The notes under the pieces were generated by a model. That model did not search any database, was not told the DNA's origin, and saw nothing but the letters and a program-made list of their open reading frames with translations. The translations under genes and the position numbers were made by a program. This document shows positions 13,519 through 24,603 of a stretch of DNA of 64,000 nt, in pieces (position 1 is the stretch's first letter; each line of letters starts with the position of its first letter). This DNA comes from Cryptomeria japonica (lineage: Eukaryota; Streptophyta; Pinopsida; Cupressales; Cupressaceae): NCBI RefSeq assembly GCF_030272615.1, contig NC_081415.1, forward strand, positions 511,505,873-511,569,872. The letters are read 5' to 3'.

Positions 13519-14754
13519 TGTTGGCCATTTGGAGGAATTGATTATGTGTTGCATTGATGTTTTGTCATTGATGTAAACACTAGCTATTTTGGATGCTTTA
13601 CCAGCACCCTTCTGGTCCTGATAGGTTGTGTGGTTTCTAGTTGAATTGGATCAGGCATGATCTGGTATGCTCCAGTATGGGTTGGTTATGGAATTGGCTT
13701 ATTCATGATACTCATGTTCATAGTCAGTAAGTTGGTTTTGGTTTGGTGATCAGAAGTTATCCTATTTGCTTGGACGCTTGGTTTGTGGTTACAGCAAGGG
13801 TTTCACTGGTAGAGCTCTGATGAAGATCTTTGATGATATGCATAAGTGGTGTTGGTGCAGCTTCTGGTATGGATTTAGGATGTTGATGGAAATCATGTTT
13901 TAGACTTGGTGGATGGAGATTATTGCTTTAGCGTGTGGACCTATATTGGGTCCCAGTTGATCTATATTATGGACTAACTTGATGTAACCTATGGATTGGA
14001 CCTCTCGATGTGTTTCTGGTATGTCTTATGTGTTGGATATTATTTGTTTGGTCTAAGGGTGACATGTTTTGTAGTTATGTAATTGTTTTATTATCTAGTG
14101 GTCGACCTGATTGTTTATGGTCGAGGGTTTGGATATATATGATGTAAGATCTCATTGTAGATCATGAAGGGATATCGGAATATAGGAATGCTATATGGAT
14201 ATGTAATGTGCGAATAATGTAATATCATTTAGGTAGAGGATATGGTCGATCATTGGAGATTGAGTTAGGTTAATGTAAGAGGATTTATTTCTCCAGTATT
14301 GAGCTTAACCAAAACTATACTCAGGCATAGGAGATGCTATCTTTGTAGTTCATTTATTCTTTCAGATTGTAGTCTAGATTTCTATGTAGTCAGTGAGACT
14401 TCTTTTGTGATGAGCAGTGCGCTCTAGGTTGTTGGCCTTCCTGCAAGTGTAGGCCACTCAATTTTAATTCACATACTTACTACATATGTATTATCTGACT
14501 GTGGGTAGACTTCCCACCGTGGTTTTTCCCTTTACTAGGTTTTCCACATATAAATATTGGTGTCACATGGATGGTATTTATTCTTTGATTATTTGTTTAT
14601 GCTTAATTGGTTTAACCATTATTCTGGTATTTTTTTAAAGTATTCTTGTATTAATGTTTTAATTGCTAAATATTCTGGTAATCTGTGACAATTGATTCCC
14701 CCCTCCCCCCACCCCCACTCTTAGTTGTCTTCTGGTTATTTGAACTATCTAACA
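13519..14754 (+). repeat. C2 5' LTR (1236 bp)
   Basis: Starts TGTTGGCCATTTGG and ends CTATCTAACA, two bases before the primer-binding site. It contains the copia LTR landmark CACCGTGGTTTTTCCC near 14515, followed by a C-rich stretch at 14698-14716. The partner LTR is at 23394. Confidence 0.92.
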
Positions 14755-14756
14755 AC

Positions 14757-14768
14757 TGGTATCAGAGC
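14757..14768 (+). other. C2 primer-binding site
   Basis: TGGTATCAGAGC, a perfect 12-base match to the complement of the initiator Met tRNA 3' end, two bases after the 5' LTR. Confidence 0.93.
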
Positions 14769-14812
14769 TTTGGTGCTCTTTGCAGAAAGCTTAACCACCT
14801 GAGGAAGATCCT

Positions 14813-15761
14813 ATGGTGACTAACAGTTCAAATTCATCTAGTTCATTAGAGCTATCTTTCAGAGAGATATTCCTAGGCTTGATTGAAAAAATTACACAGT
14901 ATGGAAGATTCAGATGGAGACTCATCTAAGATGTCTTGGAAAGGAGATTTGGGAGATCACATAGAATGTTTTTACACCTCATAATCTGGTATCTAGAAAT
15001 GCTCCTCTGACAAACTTGGATAAGGATCTTGAGAATGATTGTAGATCAAGAGAAGCACTCTTGTGTGCACTTTCTAATCAACAAATAATGGTATTAACTA
15101 ACAAATCATCTGGAAAGGGTCTATGGGATAAGTTGGAGACTCTTAATGATTGTGACCCTACTATGAAAATTTCTAAACATGATGGTTACCAGGTGAGATA
15201 TGAAAACCTAAAGATGGAATAAGATGAAAGGATTACTGCATTCATGGAAAGGGTAAATGAGATTGTTATGGGAATTCAATATTGTGGTGGAACTCTAAGT
15301 GAAGATGAAATTGTTTCTAAAGTTCTGAGAACCTTACCATTGGCTTACAAGATGAAGGTTACTACAATTAATGAATTCACAACAATGGCTAATACTTTTG
15401 TCAACAAAGATACCTTGGTTGGGAAATTATCTTCTTTTGAGCTTGAAGAATTTGGACCTTCTAGAGCTGTGAAGTCTGAACCCACTGTTCATGCGTGTCA
15501 ACAACTAGTAAGAAATATTGGAAAGATTTATATGCAAATGAATTAGATGATATGGAGAGAGAAGATGATGATTTTGAGAAACTTGAAGCACTATTTGCTA
15601 GAAGAGTACCTAAAGGACTGGTAGGAAGTAAGTATGAAGGAAAAACACCTTTTAAATGTTTTGCATGTAATAAGATTGGTCATTCTACATCTAGATGTCC
15701 TGAAAGGAATTCAAGATTTGAAGAAAGTGTTAGAAGATCTTTTAAGCCTAACCCTAGATAG
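14813..15761 (+). pseudogene. gag: C2 gag (capsid and nucleocapsid), frameshifted
   Basis: The probable start is ATG 14813 after the primer-binding site. A frameshift near 14890 moves to the frame containing NVFTPHNLVSRNAPL and the capsid-type segment ending in SGKGLWDKLETLNDCD. It continues through a stop at 15220 into ERITAFMERVNEIVMGIQ and KVLRTLPLAYKMKVTTINE, the usual copia Gag core. A second frame (15495-15761) carries an intact zinc knuckle, CFACNKIGHSTSRC (C-x2-C-x4-H-x4-C), within a basic region. Gag forms the virus-like particle that packages the element RNA in the cytoplasm. At least two frameshifts and one stop disable it. Confidence 0.88.
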
Positions 15762-16378
15762 CAGAACAAGTATAAGTACAGGAAAAACATAGACAAATCA
15801 TAACTACATAGCGGATGAGGAAGGTATTTTTGACTCTAATGATGAACCAAGAGAGGACTCTGCTAGTGGTTCTGGCAATAGAAAGGAATGGGTGTTCTTG
15901 GCTATCAAGGAAGATGTTTCAAAACTGGAAGAGAATGTACTTGAGGAGAAGGCACTTCCTACTAAAATTGAGGACACAGATGAATAGGTAATTGAGAGTG
16001 GATGTTCACATCATATGACTAGAGATAAAAGAAACTTTCTATCTTTGCAAGAAGTTGATGGCGGTCTGGTTAGATTTGGAGATGACAAAGCATGTATGAT
16101 CAAAGGAAAAGGAACTATATCATTGGATGGTAAGAACAATACTAATAATGCTTATTTTGTTGAAGGTTTGAAGCATAATCTGTTGAGTGTAGGAAAATTG
16201 CTAGATAAGGGATTTCAATTATAGTTCAAGGATGGCAAATGCAAAATCATTAACAGAGCTGGTTTGGAGATTGCAACCAGTACACAGACAAAAGGTAATA
16301 TATTTCATTTGAATTTTGGTTAGAAGACATGTTTGATTGTAGAAATTGATGAGAGTTGGCTATGGAATAAGAGGCTAT
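15762..16378 (+). pseudogene. C2 aspartic protease and start of pre-integrase
   Basis: After an acidic linker, the copia protease signature reads VIESGCSHHMT where the active site should be D-S-G, so the catalytic aspartate is E. A TAG replaces the tryptophan normally just before it (near 15987). The FVEGLKHNLLSVGKLLDKG segment is the typical end of the protease domain, followed by TAG at 16222-16224. The pre-integrase motif ESWLWNKRL starts at about 16353 and is cut at 16378 by the nested solo LTR; it resumes at 17867 as CHVNFD. The protease would have cleaved the Gag-Pol polyprotein. Confidence 0.85.
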
Positions 16379-17861
16379 TGATGAATAATGATGAGCAGTA
16401 AATACTCAACAGATACTGAGAGGGGGGGTGAATCAGTATGGACAAAAACTTCTTCAACAACTTAAACTGCAAAGATTGCACTAACTGGTAAACAATATCA
16501 CCAATCTAAATCAAGGCACTACCAGTAAAACACAATATGACTATAAAAGACATAAACCGGTAACACCTAGATCTTCTCAAAACCTAATATCTCATCTCAA
16601 CTTCACCCATATTCTTGAGTAATACATCAAAAATACAATGACCATTGGACCAGCTTGCATTACCACTTAATAGAAAACACTAAAACATCACATGAAAAAG
16701 CATCACAAATAACATATTGATTTTTCATGTGGAAACCCAACTGGGAAAAACCACGGTGGGGATGAATACCCACAATTTGTTCTTGAACTCTTCTGAAGTT
16801 TGCTCTATTAGGAGCCTAGTCCGGTTAAATACTTTACAATAGGTTCTGCTAGGAACCTATCTTGCTAGGGATCACCCGATTAAGGGATGGCTAAATACCC
16901 GGTTAGAGGTTAAAACCCTATTAAAGGTTACCTTGTGAGAGGATTTGAAGAACTCAATGATTTTGAGTCACCCTGTTAAAGGATTTACAAACAGCCTATT
17001 AAAGCTACACAGTTAAGGGATTTTCCATCTGCTGAAATGGTTAGAAGTCAATAGGTAATACACTGATCTGATAACAACACTTAATTCCAAGATAGATCCA
17101 CTTCAATTCCTTTACATCTACAATCACACTCTGTAGATCTCTACTCACTTCTCTAGTCTAGCAAGAATCACCTCACATACAATCATTTTCCAACAACTTC
17201 AAATAAAAATCATCATCGATCTTATAGGCAACAATTAGGTCGGTGGCCAAAACCTAAAACCCTAAGCATCTAGGTTAATAATACAGTTGGTCCAATCCTG
17301 GCCATTTAAACACATTACATAAGGTAAAACAATCTTGAACAAATCTCAAGACGTTCTTCCATCGTTCATTCTTCACCGCTTCTGGAAGCTGATAACCCAT
17401 CATGCGCTCTCCACCATTTACAAAGATTTTGTACATGCCCAAGGTGGATAGAATCAATCTTCTTCATGCAAGATCCTCAAGGAAATTCTTCATGCGTGCA
17501 AGGCTGATGTGGCAACACGATCTAATCTTCATTTCAATGCTAACTCATCACAGGATGTCGTTGATCGAATCACATAGACTTGGAATGCATCAACTAGAAA
17601 CCCTAAAGTTGAGACTACCAACCTGTAGTCATATCAAATGAAACCCTGCTACAAACTTTACATATACCGGTTCACACTCCAACATACCGGTTTACTTTTT
17701 GCATATACCAGTTCATACCATCATACTAGTTCTCTTGCCAGATTTCTTACTTCAATATAGTGGTTCATACTTCAGCCTATTAACATCAATGACAACATAC
17801 ATATTGACATCAATGACAACATACAATCCTCATGTCATCAAACTCTGGACATATGCCAACA
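16379..17861 (-). mobile_element. Nested solo copia LTR inside C2 integrase
   Basis: Read on the minus strand it starts TGTTGGCATATGTCC and ends TTATTCATCA, with copia LTR landmarks (CCCCACCGTGGTTTTTCCCA and a C-run near the 3' end). GCTAT flanks it on both sides (16374-16378 and 17862-17866), a perfect 5-bp target duplication. No primer-binding site, interior or second LTR is present, so it is a solo LTR left by LTR-LTR recombination. It interrupts the integrase zinc-binding region of C2. Related in style to C2, but the start sequence differs, so it is another family. Confidence 0.92.
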
Positions 17862-17866
17862 GCTAT

Positions 17867-18551
17867 GTCATGTGAATTTTGATTGCATTGTAAAGATCAG
17901 TTCAACTAAGGAAGTTAGAGATATACCTAAGATTGTGAAGCCGTATAATCCGATATTTAAAGAATGTCAAATGGGTAAATAGGTCAGAACCTCTTTTTGG
18001 AGTATACAAGATAAATCTAATGATGTTCTTGATCTTATTCATAATTATTTGTGTGGCACTGCTAGAGTTAAAAATTTTCAAGGTGATAGATATTTCATGC
18101 TAATCATTGATGATTATTCTAGAATGATGTGGGTTACTTTTCTAAGGGAGAAATCTAAGGCTTTTGAAAAGTTTAAAATCTTTAAGGCTAAAGTAGAAAC
18201 TGAGACACGATTGAAGATTAAATGTGTCAGGTCCGATCATGGTGGAGAATTCACATCCGGTGAGTTTAATAACTTTTGTGCAAAGCATGGTATAAGGAGA
18301 TAATTTTCTGCTCCCCAGACACCTTAGCAAAATGGAGTTGTGGAAAGGAAGAACAAAACAATTTTGGATTATGCTAGAACAATGATGATGGAAGCTAGTC
18401 TACCTCATATCTATTGGAGAGAAGAAGTGAGAACAATAGTTTATACATTAAATAGAGTACCTATCAAAGGAGAAACTGGTAAGACACGTTATGAGTTATG
18501 GTTTGGCAATAAATCTATAGTTAGATATTTCAGAATCTTTGGTAGTAAATG
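17867..18551 (+). pseudogene. C2 integrase, N-terminal and catalytic part
   Basis: Resumes with CHVNFD, continues KECQMGK (zinc-binding CxxC degraded to one C), then a TAG at 17980-17982 where relatives have Q. In the catalytic core the first aspartate (HTDLCGP in relatives) is Y in HNYLCG. The second, RSDHGGEF, and the glutamate in NGVVERKN are intact. Another TAG at 18325-18327 replaces Q in TPQQNG. The enzyme would have inserted the cDNA into the host chromosome. The frame stops at GSKC (18551), where the nested 2.5-kb element begins. Confidence 0.9.
18547..18551. other. Target-site duplication AAATG, left
   Basis: AAATG precedes the nested element at 18552 and recurs at 21048-21052 directly after it. 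Joining the flanks restores the integrase reading GSKC-YIRRDD. Confidence 0.92.
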
Positions 18552-19047
18552 TGTGAGATTTTTCCAGGATATAGAGGCAATGGAAAGCACAAATAAGAGA
18601 GACAAAATAGATGATAGGAATAAATTGTATTCTATCAAGATAAAAATACTGATCAACTCGATCATCAAAAGTTGTTGTTATACAATGTAGATGAGCTTGC
18701 TTATATAGGCAAGGAAATATGGATATGCAAGCAAACAAACATGACATGTGGCTCAATAAGAAACAAGGATAGGTATGAAATAGGTGTGGTAGGTAGAAGA
18801 AACAACTTAATATTCCACATGAGGTGGATCACCCACTGATGGTGGAATTATCACTCCATAATAAGTGGATATGATAAAGTAGTAACATGATCACACCATA
18901 AAAGGTGGAAATTCTCCTAAACACACTATCCCAATGTGGCACAAATACCCGAGTGTCTCATACCCAAACTAATATGAAATGCATTATCCTAAGTAAACTT
19001 AAGTATACTGTAATAATATCCAAGATGAATAATTATTTACAACAACA
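18552..19047 (-). repeat. N2 3' LTR (496 bp)
   Basis: Ends at ACAACAACA on the plus strand (TGTTGTTG start on the minus). Collinear with 20552-21047 without net indels. Confidence 0.92.
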
Positions 19048-20538
19048 CCCACCTTAAGCAATTTAAGATGGGTCTCAGCTACAAGGCCATGTTAGGTACC
19101 CATGTACAAATACAAATGCAATCTCCCATAAATGGAGAAAGAGATAAAAACCTAATGGGAAAAAACCCTCCCCCAAAAGAGAGATGATGAAAGCACATAA
19201 TGCTCTCAATGATGAATGAGAAGAACAAAAAATATGTCCCCCCCATAATAGAGAAGAAGAGACCATGAAGCCCTCCCTCAATGTCGAATCTCCTACAAGG
19301 ATGGTCCAATGATGTTGACCAAGATACCTCCCCATAAGGAAGAAAGAGAGCCTATGCTGCACTAATAATGTCAAAGTGTGACAAAACTAGGTACCAAGTT
19401 GATGATGATGAATCACTCGTTGCACCAAAATAAAGATCAGGCATGAAGATAACCTACTTTGAGCAACATCTGGATACTCGTAAATGGCATAAATACTAGT
19501 ACAATCTAAGTATCACGAGAGCCATGCACAAATGTGTACAATCTAAGTCTCAACTGGAGTAGTGCACCAAGTCTCACAAGATATTCCTAATCTACGTGTA
19601 CAAGAGGATTACATCAAATAGTCAACAATGACAAGATACAAAGAGGTATGCTACTTTACGATAGTGTGAGTACAACATTGCTCAAGAAAGAGCATACATC
19701 ATGATAAAATATTCAAATGTGGAAACATGAAAATGATTGCACCAACAAAGAAGCCCTGTAGAATACTATAGATGAAGATGCCTCTGAATGGAATTTCACC
19801 AAGAGATATAAATGAACAACTGACCCCCCATAAAATGATAATGTTGGAACTTGCGAATAACGTCAAAGTGGACTTGTAATTTCAATGATTAAAACTTGTC
19901 AAAACGAGATATAAGAGACTTCAACAAATACTACTAGTGATCTAAACTGAGATCCAAGCAAAATACAAGTACCAAATAGGCCAAAAAATGACCAAATACT
20001 GAAGTACAATTTCTACTCACAATCACAGCAAACTAATGGCAGATTATGAAAGTAGACAAAAATTATGCACTTTCAAAAAACAATGGCACTTGAAAAAGAG
20101 TCCATATGAGCTCAAATGAAGCCTCCAAAGTTGTTAAAAATTGTGATTTCACGATTGCAGATAAACCTATATCTGTAAATTAGAAAACTCCTACAACACT
20201 ATACTGATCCCACAATTCTACCCCAAAACAAAAAAAATTGCTCGAAAAAAGGAGTTCGGATGAGTGAGATATCAATATTTGAAAATTGTCTACAAAATTA
20301 TAATTTCTAGAACATTTCTGCCGCAGCTTCAAGCTTCAAATGCCTCTGGATTTGGCCCTTGAAGTCTAATTTGGATGAAACAAAAGGAAAAAATGACTTT
20401 CTTGGACCTCCTGAATGCAATGATGACCTCAAATTTGACCCATTAAGCTTCAATAATAACCTACAATAGAAAGATCAAAAATACAAACCCCAAATAACAT
20501 CAAATTTCTCTCAATTAGCAAACCAATGACACTCTAAT
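19048..20538 (-). other. N2 noncoding interior
   Basis: About 1.5 kb without a protein-like frame. The part nearest the 3' LTR (19075-19374 on the minus strand) has ACATGGGTACCTAACATGG, which recurs with small changes at 30481-30498 before the broken 3' end of C5. It is therefore an inherited 3' untranslated region. Confidence 0.75.
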
Positions 20539-20551
20539 GGCTCAGATACCA
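20539..20551 (-). other. N2 primer-binding site
   Basis: Minus strand TGGTATCTGAGCC, one base off the usual TGGTATCAGAGCC, directly adjacent to the LTR end ATCTAACA. Confidence 0.87.
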
Positions 20552-21047
20552 TGTTAGATTTTGCCAATATCTAGAGACAATGGGAAGCACAAATAATAGA
20601 GACACAATAGATGATAGGAATAAACTGTATTCTATCAAGATAAAAATATTGATCAACTGGATAATCAAAAGTTGTTGTTATATAATGTAGATGAGTTTGC
20701 TTATATAGGCAAGGCAATATGGATATGTGAGCACACAAACATGACATGTGGCTCAATAAGAAACAAGGTTAGGTAGGAAATAGGTGTGGTAGGTAGGAGA
20801 AACAATATAATATTCCACATGAGGTGGATCACCCACCGAAGGTGGAATTATCACTCCATAATAAGTGGATATGATAAAGTAGTAATAAGATCATAGCATA
20901 AAAGGTGGAAATTATCCTACACACACTATCCCATTGTGGTACAAACACCCAAGCATCTGATACCCAAACTACTATAAAATGCATTATCCTAAGTAAAATT
21001 AAGTTTAGTGTAATAATATCCAAGATGAATAATTATCTACACCAACA
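20552..21047 (-). repeat. N2 5' LTR (496 bp)
   Basis: Minus strand starts TGTTGGTGTAGATAATTATT and ends AAATCTAACA. The start is close to the C5 LTR start TGTTGGTGTAATTATTTATT. Confidence 0.92.
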
Positions 21048-21600
21048 AAATGTTATATCAGGAGAGATGATATCATTAGCAAATTTGATCCTAGATGTGA
21101 TGAAGGCATATTTCATGGTTGTTCTAATGAAAGAAAATCATATAGATGTTATAACAAGAGATTGTAGAGAATTGTGGAGAGTGCTAATGTCAAGTTGGAT
21201 GAGTTGAATAGAGGTCAAATCAGAGTTTATGAGAAGGAACCGGTGGTGGAAATGATTATATCTGAACTGGTAGCATCTTTACAAGAACAGAGTGTTGAAC
21301 CAGTTACTCCGGAGTATCAAAAAATTCAATAGTAACTAAAGAATCGACAAGAGGAACACAAAGTCAGAAGACTCCTAGGTATGTGAGATTGAATCATTTA
21401 GAAGATGAGATCATCAAGGATAAGAACAATGGAGTAATGACAAGAAGAAAAATGGCAACTAATGAGGTATCTTTAATTTCTCAAGTTGAAACGATATCAG
21501 TAATTGAAGCATGTAAAGATGAATATTGGTTGAAAGATATGGAAGAAGAATTAGATCAGATTGAGAAGAATAACACATGAACTTTAGTTCCCCAGCCTAA
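21048..21600 (+). pseudogene. C2 integrase C-terminal end and variable linker
   Basis: Continues from GSKC with YIRRDD and then FDPRCDEGIFHG, the usual post-core copia motif, and ESANVKLDEL. A charged variable region follows, leading to EACKDEYWLKDMEEELDQIE, the start of the reverse transcriptase region. TGA near 21578 replaces W of NTWTL. Frameshifts occur near 21140-21210 and 21330-21390. Confidence 0.82.
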
Positions 21601-22160
21601 AAATAAGAATACTATGGGAACTAAATGGGTTTTTAAGAATAAATTGAATGAGGATGGTCAAGTTGTAAGGAACAAGGCTAGATTGGCTTGTAAAGGATAT
21701 TCTCAGAAGGAAGAAATTGATTACGGTGTGACTTTTTTTGAAGCTATAAGATTATTTCTTGCCTATGTTGCCTATAAAAACTATAAGGTTTATCAGATGG
21801 ATGTTAATTGTGCATTTTTTAATGGGGATCTTGATGAGGAAGTTTATATTGAGAAACCTAATGGTTTTTCACTATCAAATGATAAAAACATGGTTTGTAG
21901 GTTAAGGAAACCTTTATATGGATTAAAACAAGGACCTAGAGCCTAGTATGTAAGGTGGGATAAATATCTTTTGAAGCTTTCTTTTACTAAGGGTAATGCT
22001 GAAAGTAATTTATATTATAACATCACTGATGATGATATACTGATTATTGAAGTATTTGTTGATGACATTATTTTTGGAGATGAAGATAAGTTGTGCATGG
22101 AATTTTATAAGAATATGGAGAAAGAATTTTAAATGTCTATGATTGGGGAAATGAAATTTT
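21601..22160 (+). pseudogene. C2 reverse transcriptase
   Basis: GTKWVFKNKLNEDGQVVRNK, KARLACKGYSQ, YQMDVNCAFFNGDLDEEVYI and RKPLYGLKQGPRA are the standard copia reverse transcriptase blocks, with the first catalytic aspartate present. The second catalytic block reads VFVDDIIFG with both aspartates kept. TAG near 21943 replaces W in RAWY, and TAA near 22130 breaks EFEMSM. The enzyme copies element RNA into cDNA in the particle. Confidence 0.92.
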
Positions 22161-22980
22161 TCTTAGGTTTGCAGATTACTTAGACTCACAAAGGTATTTC
22201 CATCTATCAAACTAAGTATGCTAGGGAATTTTTGAAGAAATTTGGTATGGGAGATTCTAAACCAGTACGTACTCCTATGGTTACAAGTGAGAAATTTACA
22301 AGGAAAGATGTTTCTACACCAGTAAATTCTACAAGATACAAATCTATAATTGGAGGTCTTCTTTATTTGACTCAGACAAGGCCTGACATAATGAATGTTA
22401 TTTGTATTGCATCTAGATATCAGAGTGATCCTAGAGAAAATCATGAGAGTGCGATGAAAAGGATTTTTAGATACTTGCAAAGAACATCAAAATATGGTTT
22501 GTGGTACCCTAAGGATGATGACTTTACTTTATGTACATATATAGATGTTGATTGGGCTGCATATGTGGATGATCAAAAATGTACTTCTGGTGGAGCTTTA
22601 TTTCTTGGAAAGAAGTTGGTTTCATGGATCAGCAAGAAATAGTCATGTACTTCTTTATCTACTACTGAAGCTGAGTATGTTACATTGCTACTACTAACTA
22701 TACACAGGTTCTATAGATGAAGCAAATGTTGAAGGATATCAAAGTGGATTGCACTGGACTGGTAGTTATTCACTATGATAACTTTGTTGCTATTGACATA
22801 TCAAAGAATCTAGTATTTCATTCTAAGACAAAGCACATATCTATCAAGTATAGCTTTTTGAAGGAGAAGGTGGAACACTAAAGACCAGATTGTAGATATT
22901 TTCACTAAACCTTTGCCTAAAGAACCATTTGAGTACCTGAGAGACAAGTTAAGGGTTTCTGCCCCTCTGATAGAGAACTG
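22161..22980 (+). pseudogene. C2 RNase H and end of pol
   Basis: After TAG 22181-22183 the frame continues YAREFLKKFGMGDSKPVRTP, TRPDIMNVICIASRY and the RNase H core with YIDVDWAAYVDDQKCTSGGA; TAG at 22640-22642 replaces Q of KKQSC. TTEAEYV follows, then frames break until DQIVDIFTKPLPKEPFEYLR, the copia Pol C-terminus. RNase H would remove the RNA strand during reverse transcription. Confidence 0.9.
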
Positions 22981-23393
22981 ATTGATTTTTTTTGGCATCA
23001 GTCCGATATGTATTTTCAGAGATATCATTCATTCTAACACTGATGTGGAGATGCTACTTCTCAGGGGGAGTAGTTCACTTTGTGTTTCAGTGGTTTTTGT
23101 TTGTGCTTTGATATTTATGTCAAATTTCTGGCATTGATGTCAAATGGGGAGATATATTCATGTGAAAAACAAAAAAGGGAGTTGTATACATTAGGGGGAG
23201 AGATATGTGTGTAATTCAAAGCTTTACAGAGATATCATTCACAGGGGGAGTTTGGTTTGTTTCAGAATTTCATTGCAATATCTTTATGTGGGAGATTGTT
23301 GGTTGTCTTCCACTAGGGGAGACTTATTTGGAATTTCTTTGTACTTAGATATTTTTCACATCTAGTGTTGCCATCAATGCCAAAGGGGGAGAT
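22981..23393 (+). other. C2 3' untranslated region with repeated polypurine tracts
   Basis: About 410 bases with purine tracts of the AGGGGGAG type near 23063, 23143, 23193, 23243, 23315 and the terminal one, CAAAGGGGGAGAT at 23381-23393, directly before LTR TGTTGG. Multiplied polypurine tracts upstream of the 3' LTR are described for plant Sireviruses; here the element looks more Tork-like by its integrase, which is an impression only. Confidence 0.75.
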
Positions 23394-24603
23394 TGTTGGC
23401 CATTTTGAGGAATTGATTATGTTTTGCATTCATGGTTTGTCATTGATATCAACACTAGCTGTTTTGGATGCTTGACCAACACCCTTCTAGTCCTAGTAGG
23501 TTATGTGGTTTTTGGTTGAATTGGATCCGACATGATCTAGTATATGCTCCAATATGGTTTGGTTATGGAATTGGCTTATTCATGATACTCATGTTCATAT
23601 TCAGTAAGTTGATTTTGGTGTGGTGATTGGATGGTATCCCATTTTCTTCAAAGCTTGGTTTGTGGTTCCGGTGAGGGTTTCACCAACAGAGATTTGATGA
23701 AGATATTTGATGATATGCATAAGTGGTGTTGGTACAGCTTCCGGTATGGATTCAGGATGTTGATGGTAATCATGTTCAAGACTTGGTGGATGGAGATCAT
23801 TTCTTTAGCATGTGGACCTATATAGGGTCTTGGTTGATCTAGGTTATAGACCAACCTGATGTAACATGTGGATTGGACCTCTTGATGTGTTTGCAAGATG
23901 TCTTATGTGTTGGATATTATTTATTTGGTCTAAGGCCAACATGTTTTGTAATTATGTAATTGGTTTATTATCTAATGGCTGACCTAATTGTTTATGTTCG
24001 AGGTTTTGTATATTTATGATGCAAGATCTCATTGTAGATCATCAAGGGATATTAGGATATAGGAATGGGATATGTAATGTGTGAATAATGTAATATCATT
24101 TAGGCAAAGGATTTGGTCGATCATTGGAGATCGAGTTGGGTTTATGTAAGAGGATTTAGTCCTCCAGTATTGAGATTAACCAGAATTATACTCAGGCATA
24201 GGAGATGTTATCTTTGTAGTTCATTCATTCTTCCAGATTGTAGTCTAGATTTCTATGTAGTCAGTGAGACTCCTTTTATGATGAGCAAGGGGCTCTAGGA
24301 TATTGTCCTTCCTACAAGTGTAGGCCCCTCAATTGTAATTCACATATTTACTATAGAAGTATGTGGATAGGCTACCCACCATGGCTTTTCTCTCTACTGA
24401 TTTTTCCACATATAAATATTGGTGTCATGTGGATGGTATTTATTCTTTGATTATTGTTTATAATTAATCAGTTTAATTTCTATTCCGATATTTGGTTTAA
24501 GCATTCCGGTATTAAATTTTTAATTGCTAAATATTCTGGCAATCTGTAACAACTGATTCACCCACGCTCTCAGTTGTCTTCCGATTATTTGAATTGTCTA
24601 ATA
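23394..24603 (+). repeat. C2 3' LTR (1210 bp)
   Basis: Starts TGTTGGCCATTTTGAGG and ends TTGTCTAATA (ancestral ...AACA). Collinear with 13519-14754, shorter by 26 bases through small deletions including the C-rich stretch. Confidence 0.92.

Larger units (their letters stand above)
18552..21047 (-). mobile_element. N2: complete non-autonomous copia-like LTR element (2496 bp) nested in C2
   Basis: On the minus strand it has two LTRs of exactly 496 bp (20552-21047 as 5', 18552-19047 as 3'), a primer-binding site TGGTATCTGAGCC at 20539-20551 touching the 5' LTR, a 1504-bp interior with no gag or pol, a purine tract AAGGTGGG before the 3' LTR, and perfect AAATG target duplications. The 3' LTR has lost the consensus terminus (TGTGAG in place of TGTTAG on the plus-strand left edge). 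The LTRs differ at about 46 positions (about 9%). LTR sequence and pre-LTR leader match C5 (26132-30540), the likely source of its replication proteins. Confidence 0.93.
13519..24603 (+). mobile_element. C2: full-length Ty1-copia retrotransposon carrying two nested insertions
   Basis: LTRs at 13519-14754 and 23394-24603, primer-binding site TGGTATCAGAGC, gag with a zinc knuckle, protease, integrase, reverse transcriptase and RNase H in copia order, a polypurine tract and a near-perfect 5-bp target duplication. Removing the nested elements (16379-17861 and 18552-21047) with one target copy each rejoins the integrase frame exactly (NKRL-CHVNFD and GSKC-YI). Its own length is then about 7.1 kb. 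Several stops and frameshifts make it inactive. The first 215 bases of the LTRs differ at about 10% of positions by hand count, so it is old. Confidence 0.93.
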
